Of a stretch of DNA of 57,959 bases, positions 29,759 through 39,562 are shown piece by piece; the stretch's first letter is position 1; every line of letters starts with the position of its first letter. The stretch is taken from the NCBI GenBank assembly GCA_003315655.1, contig NIZT01000038.1, forward strand, positions 1-57,959, written 5' to 3'. The stretch is from Candidatus Methanobinarius endosymbioticus (GTDB taxonomy: Archaea > Methanobacteriota > Methanobacteria > Methanobacteriales > Methanobacteriaceae). The notes under the pieces are model-generated. The model was not told the DNA's origin, made no database searches, and saw nothing but the letters and a program-made list of their open reading frames with translations. A program made the position numbers and the translations under genes.

Positions 29759-29901
29759 ACCCCTATCCTGGGATTTCTCATGTCTCAGTACTCCGATTGA
29801 TCATCATACGATACGATATTGATCACCATACTGTCAGTTACGCGTTTTTTTCTTCAAAGACAACTGGAGTCCCAGATGATGCCAGATTACACTATAACCC
29901 C
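29740..29901 (-). tRNA. tRNA-Trp (CCA) with an 89-nt intron
   Basis: Exon 1 starts GGGGTTATAG at 29901 and runs through the anticodon CCA (29867-29865) to G37 at 29864. Exon 2 starts A38 at 29774 and gives TCCCA pairing with TGGGA, a T arm AGGGG/TTCAAAT/CCCTT and acceptor TGACCCC plus A73. All stems pair (one G:U in the acceptor and one in the T arm). The intron occupies 29863-29775, between positions 37 and 38, the canonical archaeal site for bulge-helix-bulge splicing. CCA is not encoded. An integrative element used its 3' half as attachment site. Confidence 0.92.
29775..29863 (-). ncRNA. tRNA-Trp intron with box C/D guide for C34
   Basis: Within the intron a C-type box ATGATGA (29807-29801) is followed by the guide TCAATCGGAGTA and a D box CTGA (29788-29785). 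The guide pairs with the anticodon loop sequence ACTCC of the same precursor, and the base opposite the fifth nucleotide upstream of the D box is C34. In Haloferax volcanii the tRNA-Trp intron guides 2'-O-methylation of C34 and U39 by this rule (established knowledge). Another CTGA occurs at about 29850-29830, but I could not find a guide for U39 next to it. Confidence 0.75.
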
Positions 29902-29945
29902 AAATACGAATTGATATAGAAATTAAATATTTATATTAATTCTAA

Positions 29946-30017
<72 letters not shown>

Positions 30018-30117
30018 AACATTAAAGTGTTAGATCAATTTAATATTTAAATGTTTGTATAGAGTATATAAATATTAAAAATTTTCAAAAAATTAAAATT
30101 ATTAATTTTAAATATTA

Positions 30118-30525
30118 TTAAAATTTAATTTGTTTATCTATACCAATAATTTCATCTAATTCTAAGCCATTTTTTAATGCGACTTCTTTTTCTACACGAT
30201 AATTATTACTTTGAGTTCTTTCGATGTTGTCTGGAGCTAAAAATAACCATTTTGTATATTTAAATTTAATACCTAAATAAGGTAAAGCTCCAAAAATATC
30301 ACAAAATTCGCACAATGCTTCAATTTGAGGAGAATCAATATATATTTTTTCTTTAGTAGTAGTTTTAACCTCAATTGCTAGATATATATCCCCATTTCCA
30401 GCTAAAACATCAGGAAGAGGCCTTTTTGTTGCACCACCAGAAGCTGGAGCTCTCATAGCTGCAAAATTTTTATCCCACAATCTATGAACCAAATCTCTTT
30501 CTTCTGCTGAACCTTTTTTAACCAT
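30118..30525 (-). CDS. hjc: Archaeal Holliday junction resolvase Hjc
   Basis: The 135-residue protein has the Hjc PD-(D/E)xK nuclease layout: [14 protein letters not shown] (metal-binding Glu), [18 protein letters not shown] (Asp) and [14 protein letters not shown] (ExK). It cleaves four-way DNA junctions in recombination and repair as a dimer. Length is typical. The ATG follows GGTAGGAT. It sits among tRNA genes on the same strand and appears intact. Confidence 0.95.
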   Translation of the reverse strand: MVKKGSAEERDLVHRLWDKNFAAMRAPASGGATKRPLPDVLAGNGDIYLAIEVKTTTKEKIYIDSPQIEALCEFCDIFGALPYLGIKFKYTKWLFLAPDNIERTQSNNYRVEKEVALKNGLELDEIIGIDKQIKF

Positions 30526-30936
30526 TTTATCCTACCAGAAATTGATTTTTATATATTAATATTTTATATAAAATTAATATAATTTATAATAATTAAATAA
30601 ATTAACTAATAGCTAATTAATGATAATTATGATAAGTGTTAATGTTACTATCAAATTTTAATTAAATTAATACCATATAATAAAATTTTATCTCATAAAT
30701 TCTAATAAATTACTCAATAATCAAAAAATATCTTATAAAATATATCATATTAAACAATTTTCATAATTTAACAATATTTATTAATATAATATATACTTTA
30801 AGGTTCCCCTAGTTCATGAAAAGTAATATATTAAGATATTTAATTATTCAAAGAAAATAGTAAGAAACTAAAAAAATAAAATAAAATAAAAAAAATATAA
30901 AAAATTAATAAATCAGCAAATTAATCCATCTAGTGT
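30526..30936. other. AT-rich intergenic region
   Basis: About 410 bases between hjc and a broken secreted-protein gene. Apart from a short less AT-rich patch (AAGGTTCCCCTAGTTCATGA near 30800) no structure is recognised. No tRNA or reading frame is visible. Confidence 0.4.
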
Positions 30937-31466
30937 TTAAACTAACTTAATTTCAAGGGAATTAGCATTAAATTGAAATTGAATACCATTTAAATCATAA
31001 GTTAATGAATATCCTCCAATATAAAATGGATTAGATATAGTTGAATCTTCTCCAAAGTCTTGTTTTACATCTTCTAATGTAGGAATTTTAAGAGAAACTG
31101 TATATGATTTTGATTCTCCTGGAGATATTATTCCAAAATTATTAGAATCAGATTGATCAACAGCTGAAACATTGGAAATAGTTTCATTTACGTTGTTTGT
31201 TATTTTCCATGTTAATTTTACTGTTTTTCCTTCAGATGAAGATACTGGACCATTTAAAGAATCAGTTACTCCATTTGCATCAGTTGCTCCTTTGTGATTT
31301 GTGTTTCCTGTTTCAGGATTAGTTTTATTATTAGTGGTGTTGTTAGTTGAATTGTTTGAACTGTTATATTATTATCTACATCAGTTTCCTGAGTTAATAA
31401 AAAAGCAGACATTTCACAAATAGCAACTATAATTACTATTATTAAAGCTATAAACCTATTGTTCAT
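30937..31466 (-). pseudogene. Frameshifted small secreted/anchored protein
   Basis: It starts MNNRFIALIIVIIVAICEMS, a signal peptide or anchor, after a strong AAGGAGGT at good spacing. After TQETDVDNN the frame shifts near 31365; the other frame continues with an Asn/Thr-rich linker (SSNNSTNNTTNNKTNPETGN) and a beta-rich domain (GKTVKLTWKITNNVNETIS, SPGESKSYTVSLKIPTLEDV, FYIGGYSLTYDLNGIQFQF) to a TAA at 30937. One base added back gives a 176-residue exported protein. With a perfect ribosome binding site and a single lesion in an A/T tract, this may be a sequencing error or a very recent mutation. Confidence 0.75.
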
Positions 31467-31971
<505 letters not shown>

Positions 31972-32044
31972 ATTGATAACAAATAAAATTAATTACAAAT
32001 TATTAATTATAAAATAATTTTAAAGTTAATTTTCTGAAGGTAAA

Positions 32045-32127
32045 TGCGGGAGCAGGGATTCGAACCCTGGTAGACCTGCGTCAACAGGTCCTAAGCCTGT
32101 CCCCTTTGGCCGCTCGGGTACCCCCGC
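32045..32127 (-). tRNA. tRNA-Leu (TAG)
   Basis: Class II tRNA with a long variable arm. The minus strand begins GCGGGGGTACCCGAGCGG, the anticodon loop is CTTAGGA between ACAGG and CCTGT, the variable arm is TGACGCAGGTCTA, and the acceptor closes with CTCCCGC and discriminator A. CCA is not encoded. Confidence 0.93.
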
Positions 32128-32237
32128 TTTTGATCGAAAGAGGTTGGTCCCTTGAACCTTCAAAAGATTAGTGGGATTATAGCACTATAAGACTAAATAA
32201 TTATAATAATAAATTCATATTATATAAATATAAAAAG

Positions 32238-32312
32238 TGCTCCGGCCGGGATTTGAACCCGAGTCTTCGGCTCGAAAGGCCGAAATGATTGGCCGGACTA
32301 CACCACCGGAGC
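32238..32312 (-). tRNA. tRNA-Glu (TTC)
   Basis: Minus strand GCTCCGGTGGTGTAGTCCGG, anticodon loop CTTTCGA (TTC) in a TCGGC/GCCGA stem, T loop TTCAAAT and acceptor CCGGAGC with discriminator A. A TTTATAAAT element about 45 bases upstream may be its box A. In methanogens this tRNA also serves the Glu-tRNA(Gln) routes, although those use GatDE for Gln. Confidence 0.93.
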
Positions 32313-32519
32313 AAATATAAAAATATGATACTTTTAATAATATAATAGTTTTTATTTATAAACATTACTATTATATCATACAAATTTAGTATACTGTCAT
32401 CTAAATTATATAATTTATTAATAATTAATTCAATATTAGATTTTAATATTAAATAATAAAATAATATTACATTAATTTAATATCTATTTATCTAAAATAG
32501 TTAATTTAAGCTTTATCAA

Positions 32520-32593
<74 letters not shown>

Positions 32594-32598
32594 AAAAA

Positions 32599-32671
<73 letters not shown>

Positions 32672-32765
32672 ATATGAAAACCCACGTCTATAACGGGCAT
32701 GATATTTAGCTTATGTCTAAAATTAATCAAACTTTAAACAGCATTACTTAAGTTGATAATTATTA

Positions 32766-32780
32766 TATATAAATCTTTTG
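32766..32780 (-). promoter_or_regulatory. Probable promoter of the tRNA-Asn/CAT-tRNA unit
   Basis: On the minus strand CAAAAG followed by ATTTATATA forms a BRE/box A pair. Transcription would begin near 32745, leaving a leader of about 75 bases before tRNA-Asn, with a GCCCG...CGTGGG hairpin just upstream of the tRNA. Confidence 0.45.
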
Positions 32781-32879
32781 ATACATACAATTATAAATTC
32801 AAAAATTAAAATATTTAGATAAAGCTTTATTTTCCTAAAAAAAATTCATAAAATCTTTAAAAATCTGATTAAAAACTAT

Positions 32880-33599
32880 TTATATACTGAAATATGCTGA
32901 TATAGCCAATATAGCTAAAACAGCTAAAGGAATTGATTTAAATAAGCTAGATTTTAATTTAATTGCAACAAGAATGAATGCTAAACCAATCAACAAAGAT
33001 ATAAATATTGCAAAGAAAAGGAATAATCTGTGGAGTATTGCAGTTAAAATAATAACTATCAATGCAGTTACTATGACAACATCCCATTCTACTGCAGTTT
33101 TATCGATTTCACGATACTCCCTTCTATTTGGAAAATTGTTTTCTCTATCATGACCCATATTTGGGTTGTTGGAATATTTTTGAGTATTTTGGTAGTTTTG
33201 AAATGATTGATTTCTCATATTAGGATTAATGTCATTATAATTATTTTCTCTATTTTCTCGAATATTAGAATTATTAGAATTTTGTGGATGAAGAGAATTA
33301 GTATTCTTCTGATTCCGAGATTGATGTGGAGGGATATTTAGATTAGAATTATTATTTCTAAATTCATTTAACTTTTGATCCTTTTCTAAATATTTATTTT
33401 TAATCGGACTATTTTGATTATTACTATTTCTATTATTATTGTAATTAGATGACCTATTATTGAAATTAGAAGAATTATTTGATCTTGAGCTAGGTCTTGA
33501 AGGAGAATTATCTGGGATTAAACTCAAAGGTTTATTACATTGAGTACATCTCAAATCACCATCTCTATTTTTAGCTCCACAATATCTACAATATACCAT
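32880..33599 (-). CDS. Zinc-ribbon membrane protein with Asn-rich linker
   Basis: It starts MVYCRYCGAKNRDGDLRC, a four-Cys zinc ribbon (CRYCG and CTQC), followed by a linker of about 120 residues rich in Asn, Ser and Arg (repeats such as SSNFNNRSSNYNNNRNSNN) and ends in three hydrophobic segments (VVIVTALIVIILTAIL, FFAIFISLLIGLAFILV, SIPLAVLAILAISAYF). The ATG at 33599 follows GTGATCTTG; upstream codons in frame lie over the site. Such 'zinc-ribbon + membrane' proteins are common in Methanobrevibacter, without known function. The linker should be disordered. Confidence 0.8.
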   Translation of the reverse strand: MVYCRYCGAKNRDGDLRCTQCNKPLSLIPDNSPSRPSSRSNNSSNFNNRSSNYNNNRNSNNQNSPIKNKYLEKDQKLNEFRNNNSNLNIPPHQSRNQKNTNSLHPQNSNNSNIRENRENNYNDINPNMRNQSFQNYQNTQKYSNNPNMGHDRENNFPNRREYREIDKTAVEWDVVIVTALIVIILTAILHRLFLFFAIFISLLIGLAFILVAIKLKSSLFKSIPLAVLAILAISAYFSI

Positions 33600-34079
33600 C
33601 AAGATCACTTCATTAAAAATATTCTTAAATAAATATATTATTAACAAATAAAATTAATTAAAATTATATTCATAAGGTTAAACTAATTAAATTAATATTA
33701 TATTAAAATAAAATTTATCAAAATTTATATTAGAACTTATATTAAAAATATATCAGAATTTATATTAGAGTTTATATTAGAAAAATATAAGATTATAATA
33801 TAAGAATTTATTAATTTTATCAAATATTTATTGAATTAATTATTTACTAAATACAATAGATTAATTATTGATAATAATTAGTTGATTATAATTAAATAAA
33901 TTATACTTATTATTAAATTATATATCTATTTTATAATTTATATATTCTTGTAATGATAGAATAAAATATAGAAATTATAGAATTAAAATAGATATTTATT
34001 ATAAAATTAATAGAAAATGAAACATATAATAAAAGAAATGAAAAAATAAAATATAGAAAAATGATTAAAGGATCTTAAT
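33600..34079. other. AT-rich divergent intergenic region with short repeats
   Basis: About 480 bases between divergent genes. At 33724-33785 the unit TTTATATTAGA occurs three times with near copies between, a small imperfect tandem array. The rest shows no gene or RNA. Confidence 0.45.
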
Positions 34080-35081
34080 ATGAATTATATAGAAGAGATA
34101 AATAACTTTGAAATTTTAGATCTAATAGCTAAAGCTAATAAATTAAGTTTAAAAAAAGGATATGATACCATAAGTTTAGAAAGAGCTATATTTCTTTCTT
34201 GGTGGTGTGATAAAGGAGATTGTAGTTTTTGTTATATGAGTACACAAAAAAACAAAATAAAAGATCCGAAAAAAGCTAAAAGAAAAATAGAAGGAATTTT
34301 AGCTGAAGTAGAACTTTGTAAACGTTTGGGATGGAATATTGAATTTTTATCCGGAGGTTATGATTCATTTGAAACACAAGAAATAAAATCTATAGCTAAT
34401 AAGATATATGAAATGACAGAAAACAAACTATGGTTAAATATTGGAATAACCGAAGATTTAGAAAGTTATGGTGAGGAAATAATAGGAATAACTGGTGCTG
34501 CTGAAACAACTGACCCAAAATTACATGTTAAAATATGTCCTAGTAAATCATTGGATGATATCGGAAATATGTTAAATAAAGCAAAAGATCTTGGATTTAA
34601 AAGAGCAATTACCATAATATTAGGTCTTGGAGAAACTCTGCAAGATATTGATTATTTGATCCAATATATTAAAGAATATAATGTTAATAGAGTAATTTTT
34701 TACTCGCTTAATCCACATAAAGACACAGAGTTTGAAAACTCATCACAACCTGCATCTTTATATTATTCAGGAGTAGTAGCTACAATAAGATTGACATTTC
34801 CAGAAATTGAAATCATATGTGGTACATGGACTGATAATTTAGCTAATATTGGCCCATTAATATTAAGCGGTGCTAATGGAATAACCAAATTCCCACTTTT
34901 CAAAATGTTCGGTACAAAATATGGAAAAAGAGTAGAAGAGGAAGTTTACTGGGCTGGAAGAAAATTAAAAGGAACATTTACTAAAGAAAAAATGTTAGGA
35001 AGTTTAAACAGCAAATTCGACTCCGATTTAGATCCTTTTATAAAAAGATACATTAAAGAATCTATGAATAATAAATATTAA
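34080..35081 (+). CDS. Radical SAM protein, HmdB/BioB-like
   Basis: A 333-residue protein with WWCDKGDCSFCYMSTQKNK at about residues 42-60, the [4Fe-4S] cluster motif of radical SAM enzymes. The spacing is CX4CX2C, not the usual CX3CX2C; HmdB, the radical SAM enzyme of the [Fe]-hydrogenase cofactor, is also atypical (CX5CX2C). Further blocks are IEFLSGGYDSFE, LWLNIGI, AAETTDPKLH, ILGLGETLQDIDYLI and the C-terminal CGTWTDNLANIGPL, arranged as in BioB/HmdB-type barrels. The start follows AAGGATC. Its substrate is not shown by context: gatB follows 230 bases later. No hmd gene is in the window. Confidence 0.8.
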   Translation: MNYIEEINNFEILDLIAKANKLSLKKGYDTISLERAIFLSWWCDKGDCSFCYMSTQKNKIKDPKKAKRKIEGILAEVELCKRLGWNIEFLSGGYDSFETQEIKSIANKIYEMTENKLWLNIGITEDLESYGEEIIGITGAAETTDPKLHVKICPSKSLDDIGNMLNKAKDLGFKRAITIILGLGETLQDIDYLIQYIKEYNVNRVIFYSLNPHKDTEFENSSQPASLYYSGVVATIRLTFPEIEIICGTWTDNLANIGPLILSGANGITKFPLFKMFGTKYGKRVEEEVYWAGRKLKGTFTKEKMLGSLNSKFDSDLDPFIKRYIKESMNNKY

Positions 35082-35314
35082 CAAAAAACTTTAAAAAACT
35101 TAAATAAAATGCTAATTTTAAGATTAATATTATTAGAAAAATTTATAATGTATAAAAAAGTTAAATAGAATATTATTGAAAATTAATTATAAATTAAATT
35201 ATAATTATGAAAATTAAAAATAATTGTAAAATAATATAAATTATAATTATCTCATAATTGATTATCATTAAATTATGGTTGTTATTTCTAATTATTGGAG
35301 GAATTACTATCGAC

Positions 35315-36670
35315 ATGAAATGTGGACTTGAAATTCACGTACAACTAAAAACTGACTCAAAATTATTTTGTGACTGTTCTACTAACTATAAAGAGGCTCC
35401 AGCAAACACAAATATTTGTCCAGTTTGCTTAAATCAGCCAGGTACAAAACCATTTCCAACTAATGAAAAAGCTCTCAAAAATGCTTTAACTATTGCACTC
35501 ATGTTAAATTGTAAAATAGACAAAGATATTACTTATTTCATGAGAAAACATTATGATTATCCTGATTTACCTTCAGGTTATCAGCGAACTTCTGTTCCAA
35601 TAGGATATGAAGGTGATTTAAATGGAATTAAGATAAGAGAGATTCATATGGAAGAAGATCCTGGGCAATTCAAGCCAGATTTTGGAATAGTTGATTTCAA
35701 TAGATCAGGAATACCTCTTGTAGAAATTGTTACAGAACCAGATATGCATTCTCCTGAAGAAGCTCGTGAATTCTTAAAAGAATTAATTCGTGTTTTAAAT
35801 TATAGTGAATGTGCTCGTGGAGAAGGAACCATGAGGGCAGATGTTAATATTTCCCTAGAAGGAGGAAATAGAGCTGAAATCAAAAACATAAACTCTATCA
35901 AAGGAGCATATAAGTCATTGAAATTTGAGATGATTAGACAAAAAAATCTCATAAAAAGAGGTGTTGAAGTTAAACAAGAAACTAGGGCCTTTTTAGAATC
36001 ACAAATGATAACTGTAGCTATGAGAACAAAAGAAGATGCAGATGATTATCGATTTATTCCAGATCCTGATTTACCTCCAATAAAAGTTCAAAAAAAACAG
36101 TTAGAAGAAGTTTCCGAAACAATTCCAGAAGCACCTCATAATAAAGTTAAAAGATTCATAGAAGAATATGACATAGATGAAGAAAGTGCAAAAACATTAA
36201 CTTCTGAATTAAAATTAGCTAATGCTTATGAAATTGTTGTAAAATCCATAGATCCTAAATTTGCTGCAATGTGGATGAGAGATGAGCTTAAAAGAGTTTT
36301 GACTTATAATAAATTAGACTTTAAAGAAAGTGAAATAAGTGCAGAAAATATTATAGAACTATTGAATCTCCTTAATGATAAAAAAATTACAACAAAGGTC
36401 GGACAAAGAATTATAGAAAAAATGCCTAAAAATAAAAATTCTCCTAAAGAAATAGCTGAAGAATTAGGATTAATTGGTGTTGTTGAAAAAGATGAAGTTT
36501 TAGATACTGCTAAAAAAACTATATCTGAAAATGAAGCTGCTGTAAGCGATTATAAAAAAGGGAAAGAAACATCATTAAATTTCTTGGTTGGGCAAGTTAT
36601 GAAGCTAACTCGTGGAAAAGCAGATCCTGGAGAAACAGTGAAAATATTAAAAGAATTAATTGATAATTAA
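35315..36670 (+). CDS. gatB: Asp-tRNA(Asn)/Glu-tRNA(Gln) amidotransferase subunit B
   Basis: The 452-residue protein begins MKCGLEIHVQLKTDSKLFCD and has the GatB catalytic barrel: NICPVCLNQPGTKP (zinc Cys pair), FMRKHYDYPDLPSGYQ, HMEEDPGQF, VDFNRSGIPLVEIVTEPD, and a C-terminal helical and YqeY-like tail (LNFLVGQVMKLTRGKADPG). With GatA and GatC it amidates Asp-tRNA(Asn). The frame is open 19 codons further, but that extension is hydrophobic and unlike the family; a GGAGG lies 13 bases before the chosen ATG, slightly long. gatA and gatC are not in the window. Confidence 0.94.
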   Translation: MKCGLEIHVQLKTDSKLFCDCSTNYKEAPANTNICPVCLNQPGTKPFPTNEKALKNALTIALMLNCKIDKDITYFMRKHYDYPDLPSGYQRTSVPIGYEGDLNGIKIREIHMEEDPGQFKPDFGIVDFNRSGIPLVEIVTEPDMHSPEEAREFLKELIRVLNYSECARGEGTMRADVNISLEGGNRAEIKNINSIKGAYKSLKFEMIRQKNLIKRGVEVKQETRAFLESQMITVAMRTKEDADDYRFIPDPDLPPIKVQKKQLEEVSETIPEAPHNKVKRFIEEYDIDEESAKTLTSELKLANAYEIVVKSIDPKFAAMWMRDELKRVLTYNKLDFKESEISAENIIELLNLLNDKKITTKVGQRIIEKMPKNKNSPKEIAEELGLIGVVEKDEVLDTAKKTISENEAAVSDYKKGKETSLNFLVGQVMKLTRGKADPGETVKILKELIDN

Positions 36671-36699
36671 TAAAAAATAAAGGAAGGACGTGTAAAAAT

Positions 36700-37545
36700 A
36701 TGAGTAAAAAATCTCTAGTAAAAAATTACATGACTAAAGATGTTATCAGTGTTAATCCAGATACTCCTAATGCTGATGTAATAAAATTAATGAAAGAAAC
36801 TGGACACGATGGTTTTCCAGTTATAAATGATGATAAACAAATTGTCGGAATAGTAACCGCTTTTGACCTTTTATTAAAAGAATGGGAAGAATTAGTAAAA
36901 GACATTATGTCAACTGAAGTGGTTGTTGCTCAACAAGCTATGTCAATTAATGATGCATCCAGAGTAATGTTTAGACAAGGAATATCTAGATTACCTGTTA
37001 TAGGTAAAGATGGTAAACTGAATGGAATAATAACAAATACAGATATGGTTAGATCACATATAGAAAGATCCACTCCAACAAAAGTAAATTATTTCAAAAA
37101 AACTTTAGAACAATTATATGGAATTAAAACTAATTTAAGACGTCAAAAAGTAAGTACTGATGATTTAAGGCCTACACAAGATAAAGTTTATGCTGATGAA
37201 TTAGAAGGGAGAACTTATGAGCTAAAAAGAGGATTAGCTGAACCAGCCATTGTAGTAAAAAGTGGAGATAGATGGATACTTGTTGATGGACACCACAGAG
37301 CTGTGGCAGCTAGAAATTTAGGTTGTAATGAAATTGATTCTTATGTTATAAATTTAAATAAAGATTTAGAATTAGGTATGGAAAAAACAGCAAATAAATC
37401 TGGAATCCACATATTCGATGATATAGAAGTTATAGATGATGCCCAACATCCATTAATAGCTATAACTGAAAGTCTAAAAAAGAAAATGCCAGAAAAAATG
37501 AAACCTGGAAAACATTGGACTAAAGAAGAAGATAATACAGAATAA
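36700..37545 (+). CDS. CBS-pair protein with ParB-like nuclease domain
   Basis: Residues 1-125 hold two CBS motifs ([69 protein letters not shown]), which usually bind adenosyl ligands. Residues 140-235 resemble a ParB/Srx-type domain with [38 protein letters not shown], the motif seen in ParB-like CTPase/nuclease proteins. I know this combination as a conserved methanogen protein of unknown role. An AGGAAGG lies before the ATG. It follows gatB by 29 bases and precedes hisE by 31, so the three are likely one operon. Confidence 0.85.
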   Translation: MSKKSLVKNYMTKDVISVNPDTPNADVIKLMKETGHDGFPVINDDKQIVGIVTAFDLLLKEWEELVKDIMSTEVVVAQQAMSINDASRVMFRQGISRLPVIGKDGKLNGIITNTDMVRSHIERSTPTKVNYFKKTLEQLYGIKTNLRRQKVSTDDLRPTQDKVYADELEGRTYELKRGLAEPAIVVKSGDRWILVDGHHRAVAARNLGCNEIDSYVINLNKDLELGMEKTANKSGIHIFDDIEVIDDAQHPLIAITESLKKKMPEKMKPGKHWTKEEDNTE

Positions 37546-37576
37546 AATTCAAATATTTTATAAAGAAGGAAAATTA

Positions 37577-37867
37577 ATGACTAATGAACAAATTATCAGA
37601 GATGTTTATGAAACACTAGAAAATAGAAAGAACAATCCTATTGATTCATATACCTCAAATATATTGCAAGATAGTAATAAATTAGCTGAAGATAAAATTT
37701 TAGAAAAAATAGGTGAAGAAGCTGCTGAAGTCTTAATAGCTTCAAAAAATGATGAAAACCTTGTTCATGAGTCTGCTGATTTAATTTTTCACATTCTTCT
37801 ACTTTTAGTTTACAAAAAAATTAGTTTAGATGAATTGTTAGACGAATTCCAAAAAAGACATGAATAA
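37577..37867 (+). CDS. hisE: Phosphoribosyl-ATP diphosphatase
   Basis: A 96-residue all-helical MazG-type enzyme: [48 protein letters not shown] and [19 protein letters not shown], carrying the EExxE...D/E metal motif (GEEAAEV and ESADLIFH). It removes pyrophosphate from phosphoribosyl-ATP, step two of histidine synthesis. Length is normal. AGAAGG precedes the ATG. It is not fused to HisI here and no other his gene is near. Confidence 0.93.
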   Translation: MTNEQIIRDVYETLENRKNNPIDSYTSNILQDSNKLAEDKILEKIGEEAAEVLIASKNDENLVHESADLIFHILLLLVYKKISLDELLDEFQKRHE

Positions 37868-37942
37868 ATACCGAAACTAAAAAATTATTAATAAAATAGA
37901 AACAGTGAAAATAAATATAAAAAAATAGAATTATTAAATTTA

Positions 37943-38641
37943 TTAGAGAATATATTCCATATTGTTCATACCTTTTTCACTATTAATTAATTTTATTTTT
38001 CTTTTATTAAAAACTTTAAATTCTAAAGATTCATATAATCTAAAAGCTCCATTATTATTAAAATCAGCATCTAAAACTACTCTTTTAAAATTTTTTTCTC
38101 CTGCTTTTTCAATTATTTTTTTTAAAACACATGTTCCTAATCCTTTTCCTCTTTGATTTTCATCAATAGCTAATTCTGCAACATATAAATCATTAGAATT
38201 TGTTTTAGCTAAAGTAAAATAATCTAAAAAATATATAAAAGAAAATCTTAATGCATCGGAAATTTTCAATTTTTTAAATACATATAAAATATCTCCAAAT
38301 AGTCCACTATGTTTACCTTTAACCATTTGTACTAAGCCTATAATGTTTTTGCCATTTTCATTAGTATTTTCACTGTTTTTAATATCATAATCTTCATCTA
38401 ATATAATATAAAATTCATTGTTGTCTTGATTATCGTTTTTAAGAACAATATTATTATTAGTAAATATACTTCCATTTGGGACAAAATCATCTTTTCCAGA
38501 TGAAAGAAGTGTTTCAATAGCAAAAATTGCTTTATCTTGCGAACCAAAAAGTTTAAAATAAGTTTTTTGGTCTACAGAATAAACAAGTTTTGCAACTTTA
38601 TGACAATCATCTTCATTAGGATTGAATTCTTTAAAAAACAA
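37943..38641 (-). CDS. GNAT-family acetyltransferase
   Basis: A 232-residue protein. The C-terminal part has the GNAT acetyl-CoA motif: YVAELAIDENQRGKGLGTCV (R/QxxGxG as RGKGLG), followed by NNGAFRLYESLEFKVFNKR. The N-terminal 130 residues hold an Asn-rich insert around KNDNQDNNEFY. The start is TTG, placed three bases after GTGATA; no ATG is near. Substrate unknown. Family proteins acetylate small amines or protein N-termini and Lys. Confidence 0.8.
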   Translation of the reverse strand: MFFKEFNPNEDDCHKVAKLVYSVDQKTYFKLFGSQDKAIFAIETLLSSGKDDFVPNGSIFTNNNIVLKNDNQDNNEFYIILDEDYDIKNSENTNENGKNIIGLVQMVKGKHSGLFGDILYVFKKLKISDALRFSFIYFLDYFTLAKTNSNDLYVAELAIDENQRGKGLGTCVLKKIIEKAGEKNFKRVVLDADFNNNGAFRLYESLEFKVFNKRKIKLINSEKGMNNMEYIL

Positions 38642-38731
38642 AATATCACATTTTTACTATATTTTAGTATATAAAGACAAATAAGAAACATTGAATGATA
38701 ATGATAATAATTAAATTATAAACATGAAAGA

Positions 38732-39562
38732 TTATTTTAGGTTTTTAACTATTGTAAGAGCAAAAACACCTGCTCCAAACCCATTATCGATATTTACAAC
38801 AGCTATTCCAGGAGCACATGATTGTAACATAGCATATAAGGCAGCTTTACCTTCACCACCAATACCATAACCAACTGAAGTTGGAACTCCAATGACTGGA
38901 ACATCTACCAATCCAGCTACAACAGAAGGAAGAGCCCCTTCCATACCAGCACAAACAATAATTGCACAAACACCCATTTCCACCATTTTAGCTATTTGAG
39001 GAAATAGACGATGAATTCCAGCTACTCCAATATCATAAGAAGTAATAGCTTCACATCCTCCTTGTTCAATGATAATTTTTGCTTCTTCTCCCACAGATAT
39101 ATCAGAAGTTCCTGCAGTCAAAATACCTATTCTTTTTAAATTTTCATCTTTATTATTACTAGAATCACTAAATTTTTCAGATTTTAAAGGTTGTTTATTT
39201 TTTTCAGATATTATCAATATTTTAGCTTTATTATTATAATCAAAAATAAAATTATCTTTAAGATAGCTTAAATCATGCTTTAACTGATCATAAATATCTT
39301 TAGATAATCTACTTATCAAAACAGGATTATTTTTATTGTTATAATTATTTTTATTATTGAAATATACTTTTATAATAGCTAATAAATCAACATATTCTTT
39401 TCCTTGAGCAAGGATAGCTTCAGGAAAACCAGTTCTAATTTCTCGATGATGATCAAATTTAGCTATTTCATCTAATTCCAATATACTATTGGCTTTTAAA
39501 AGGTTTTCACATGTTTCTATATCAATTTCTCCTTTTAAAAGTTTTTCAAGAACATCTCTCAT
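38732..39562 (-). CDS. larB: LarB-family protein (nickel pincer cofactor synthesis; PurE-like)
   Basis: A 276-residue protein with a PurE-like C-terminal domain: [49 protein letters not shown] and [19 protein letters not shown]-terminally it has [20 protein letters not shown], the LarB signature. LarB carboxylates and hydrolyses nicotinic acid adenine dinucleotide in the first step of nickel-pincer nucleotide synthesis in bacteria; it occurs in methanogens, where a user enzyme is often unclear. Residues 68-80 are an Asn tract ([11 protein letters not shown]) absent from typical LarB. larC and larE are not in the window. ATG follows GTGATATT. Confidence 0.9.
   Translation of the reverse strand: MRDVLEKLLKGEIDIETCENLLKANSILELDEIAKFDHHREIRTGFPEAILAQGKEYVDLLAIIKVYFNNKNNYNNKNNPVLISRLSKDIYDQLKHDLSYLKDNFIFDYNNKAKILIISEKNKQPLKSEKFSDSSNNKDENLKRIGILTAGTSDISVGEEAKIIIEQGGCEAITSYDIGVAGIHRLFPQIAKMVEMGVCAIIVCAGMEGALPSVVAGLVDVPVIGVPTSVGYGIGGEGKAALYAMLQSCAPGIAVVNIDNGFGAGVFALTIVKNLK

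Larger units (their letters stand above)
28740..29801. mobile_element. Remnant of an integrative element in tRNA-Trp
   Basis: The unit is bounded by the intact tRNA-Trp 3' half at its right end and a decayed direct copy at its left end (offset 1004 bases). Between them the only recognisable gene is a frameshifted, C-terminally truncated tyrosine integrase running into the tRNA. No replication, capsid or cargo gene remains, so most of the element has been deleted. The integrase ending inside the attachment site resembles the split-integrase (SSV-type) mode known in archaea, but no C-terminal piece is found at the left end. Confidence 0.7.
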
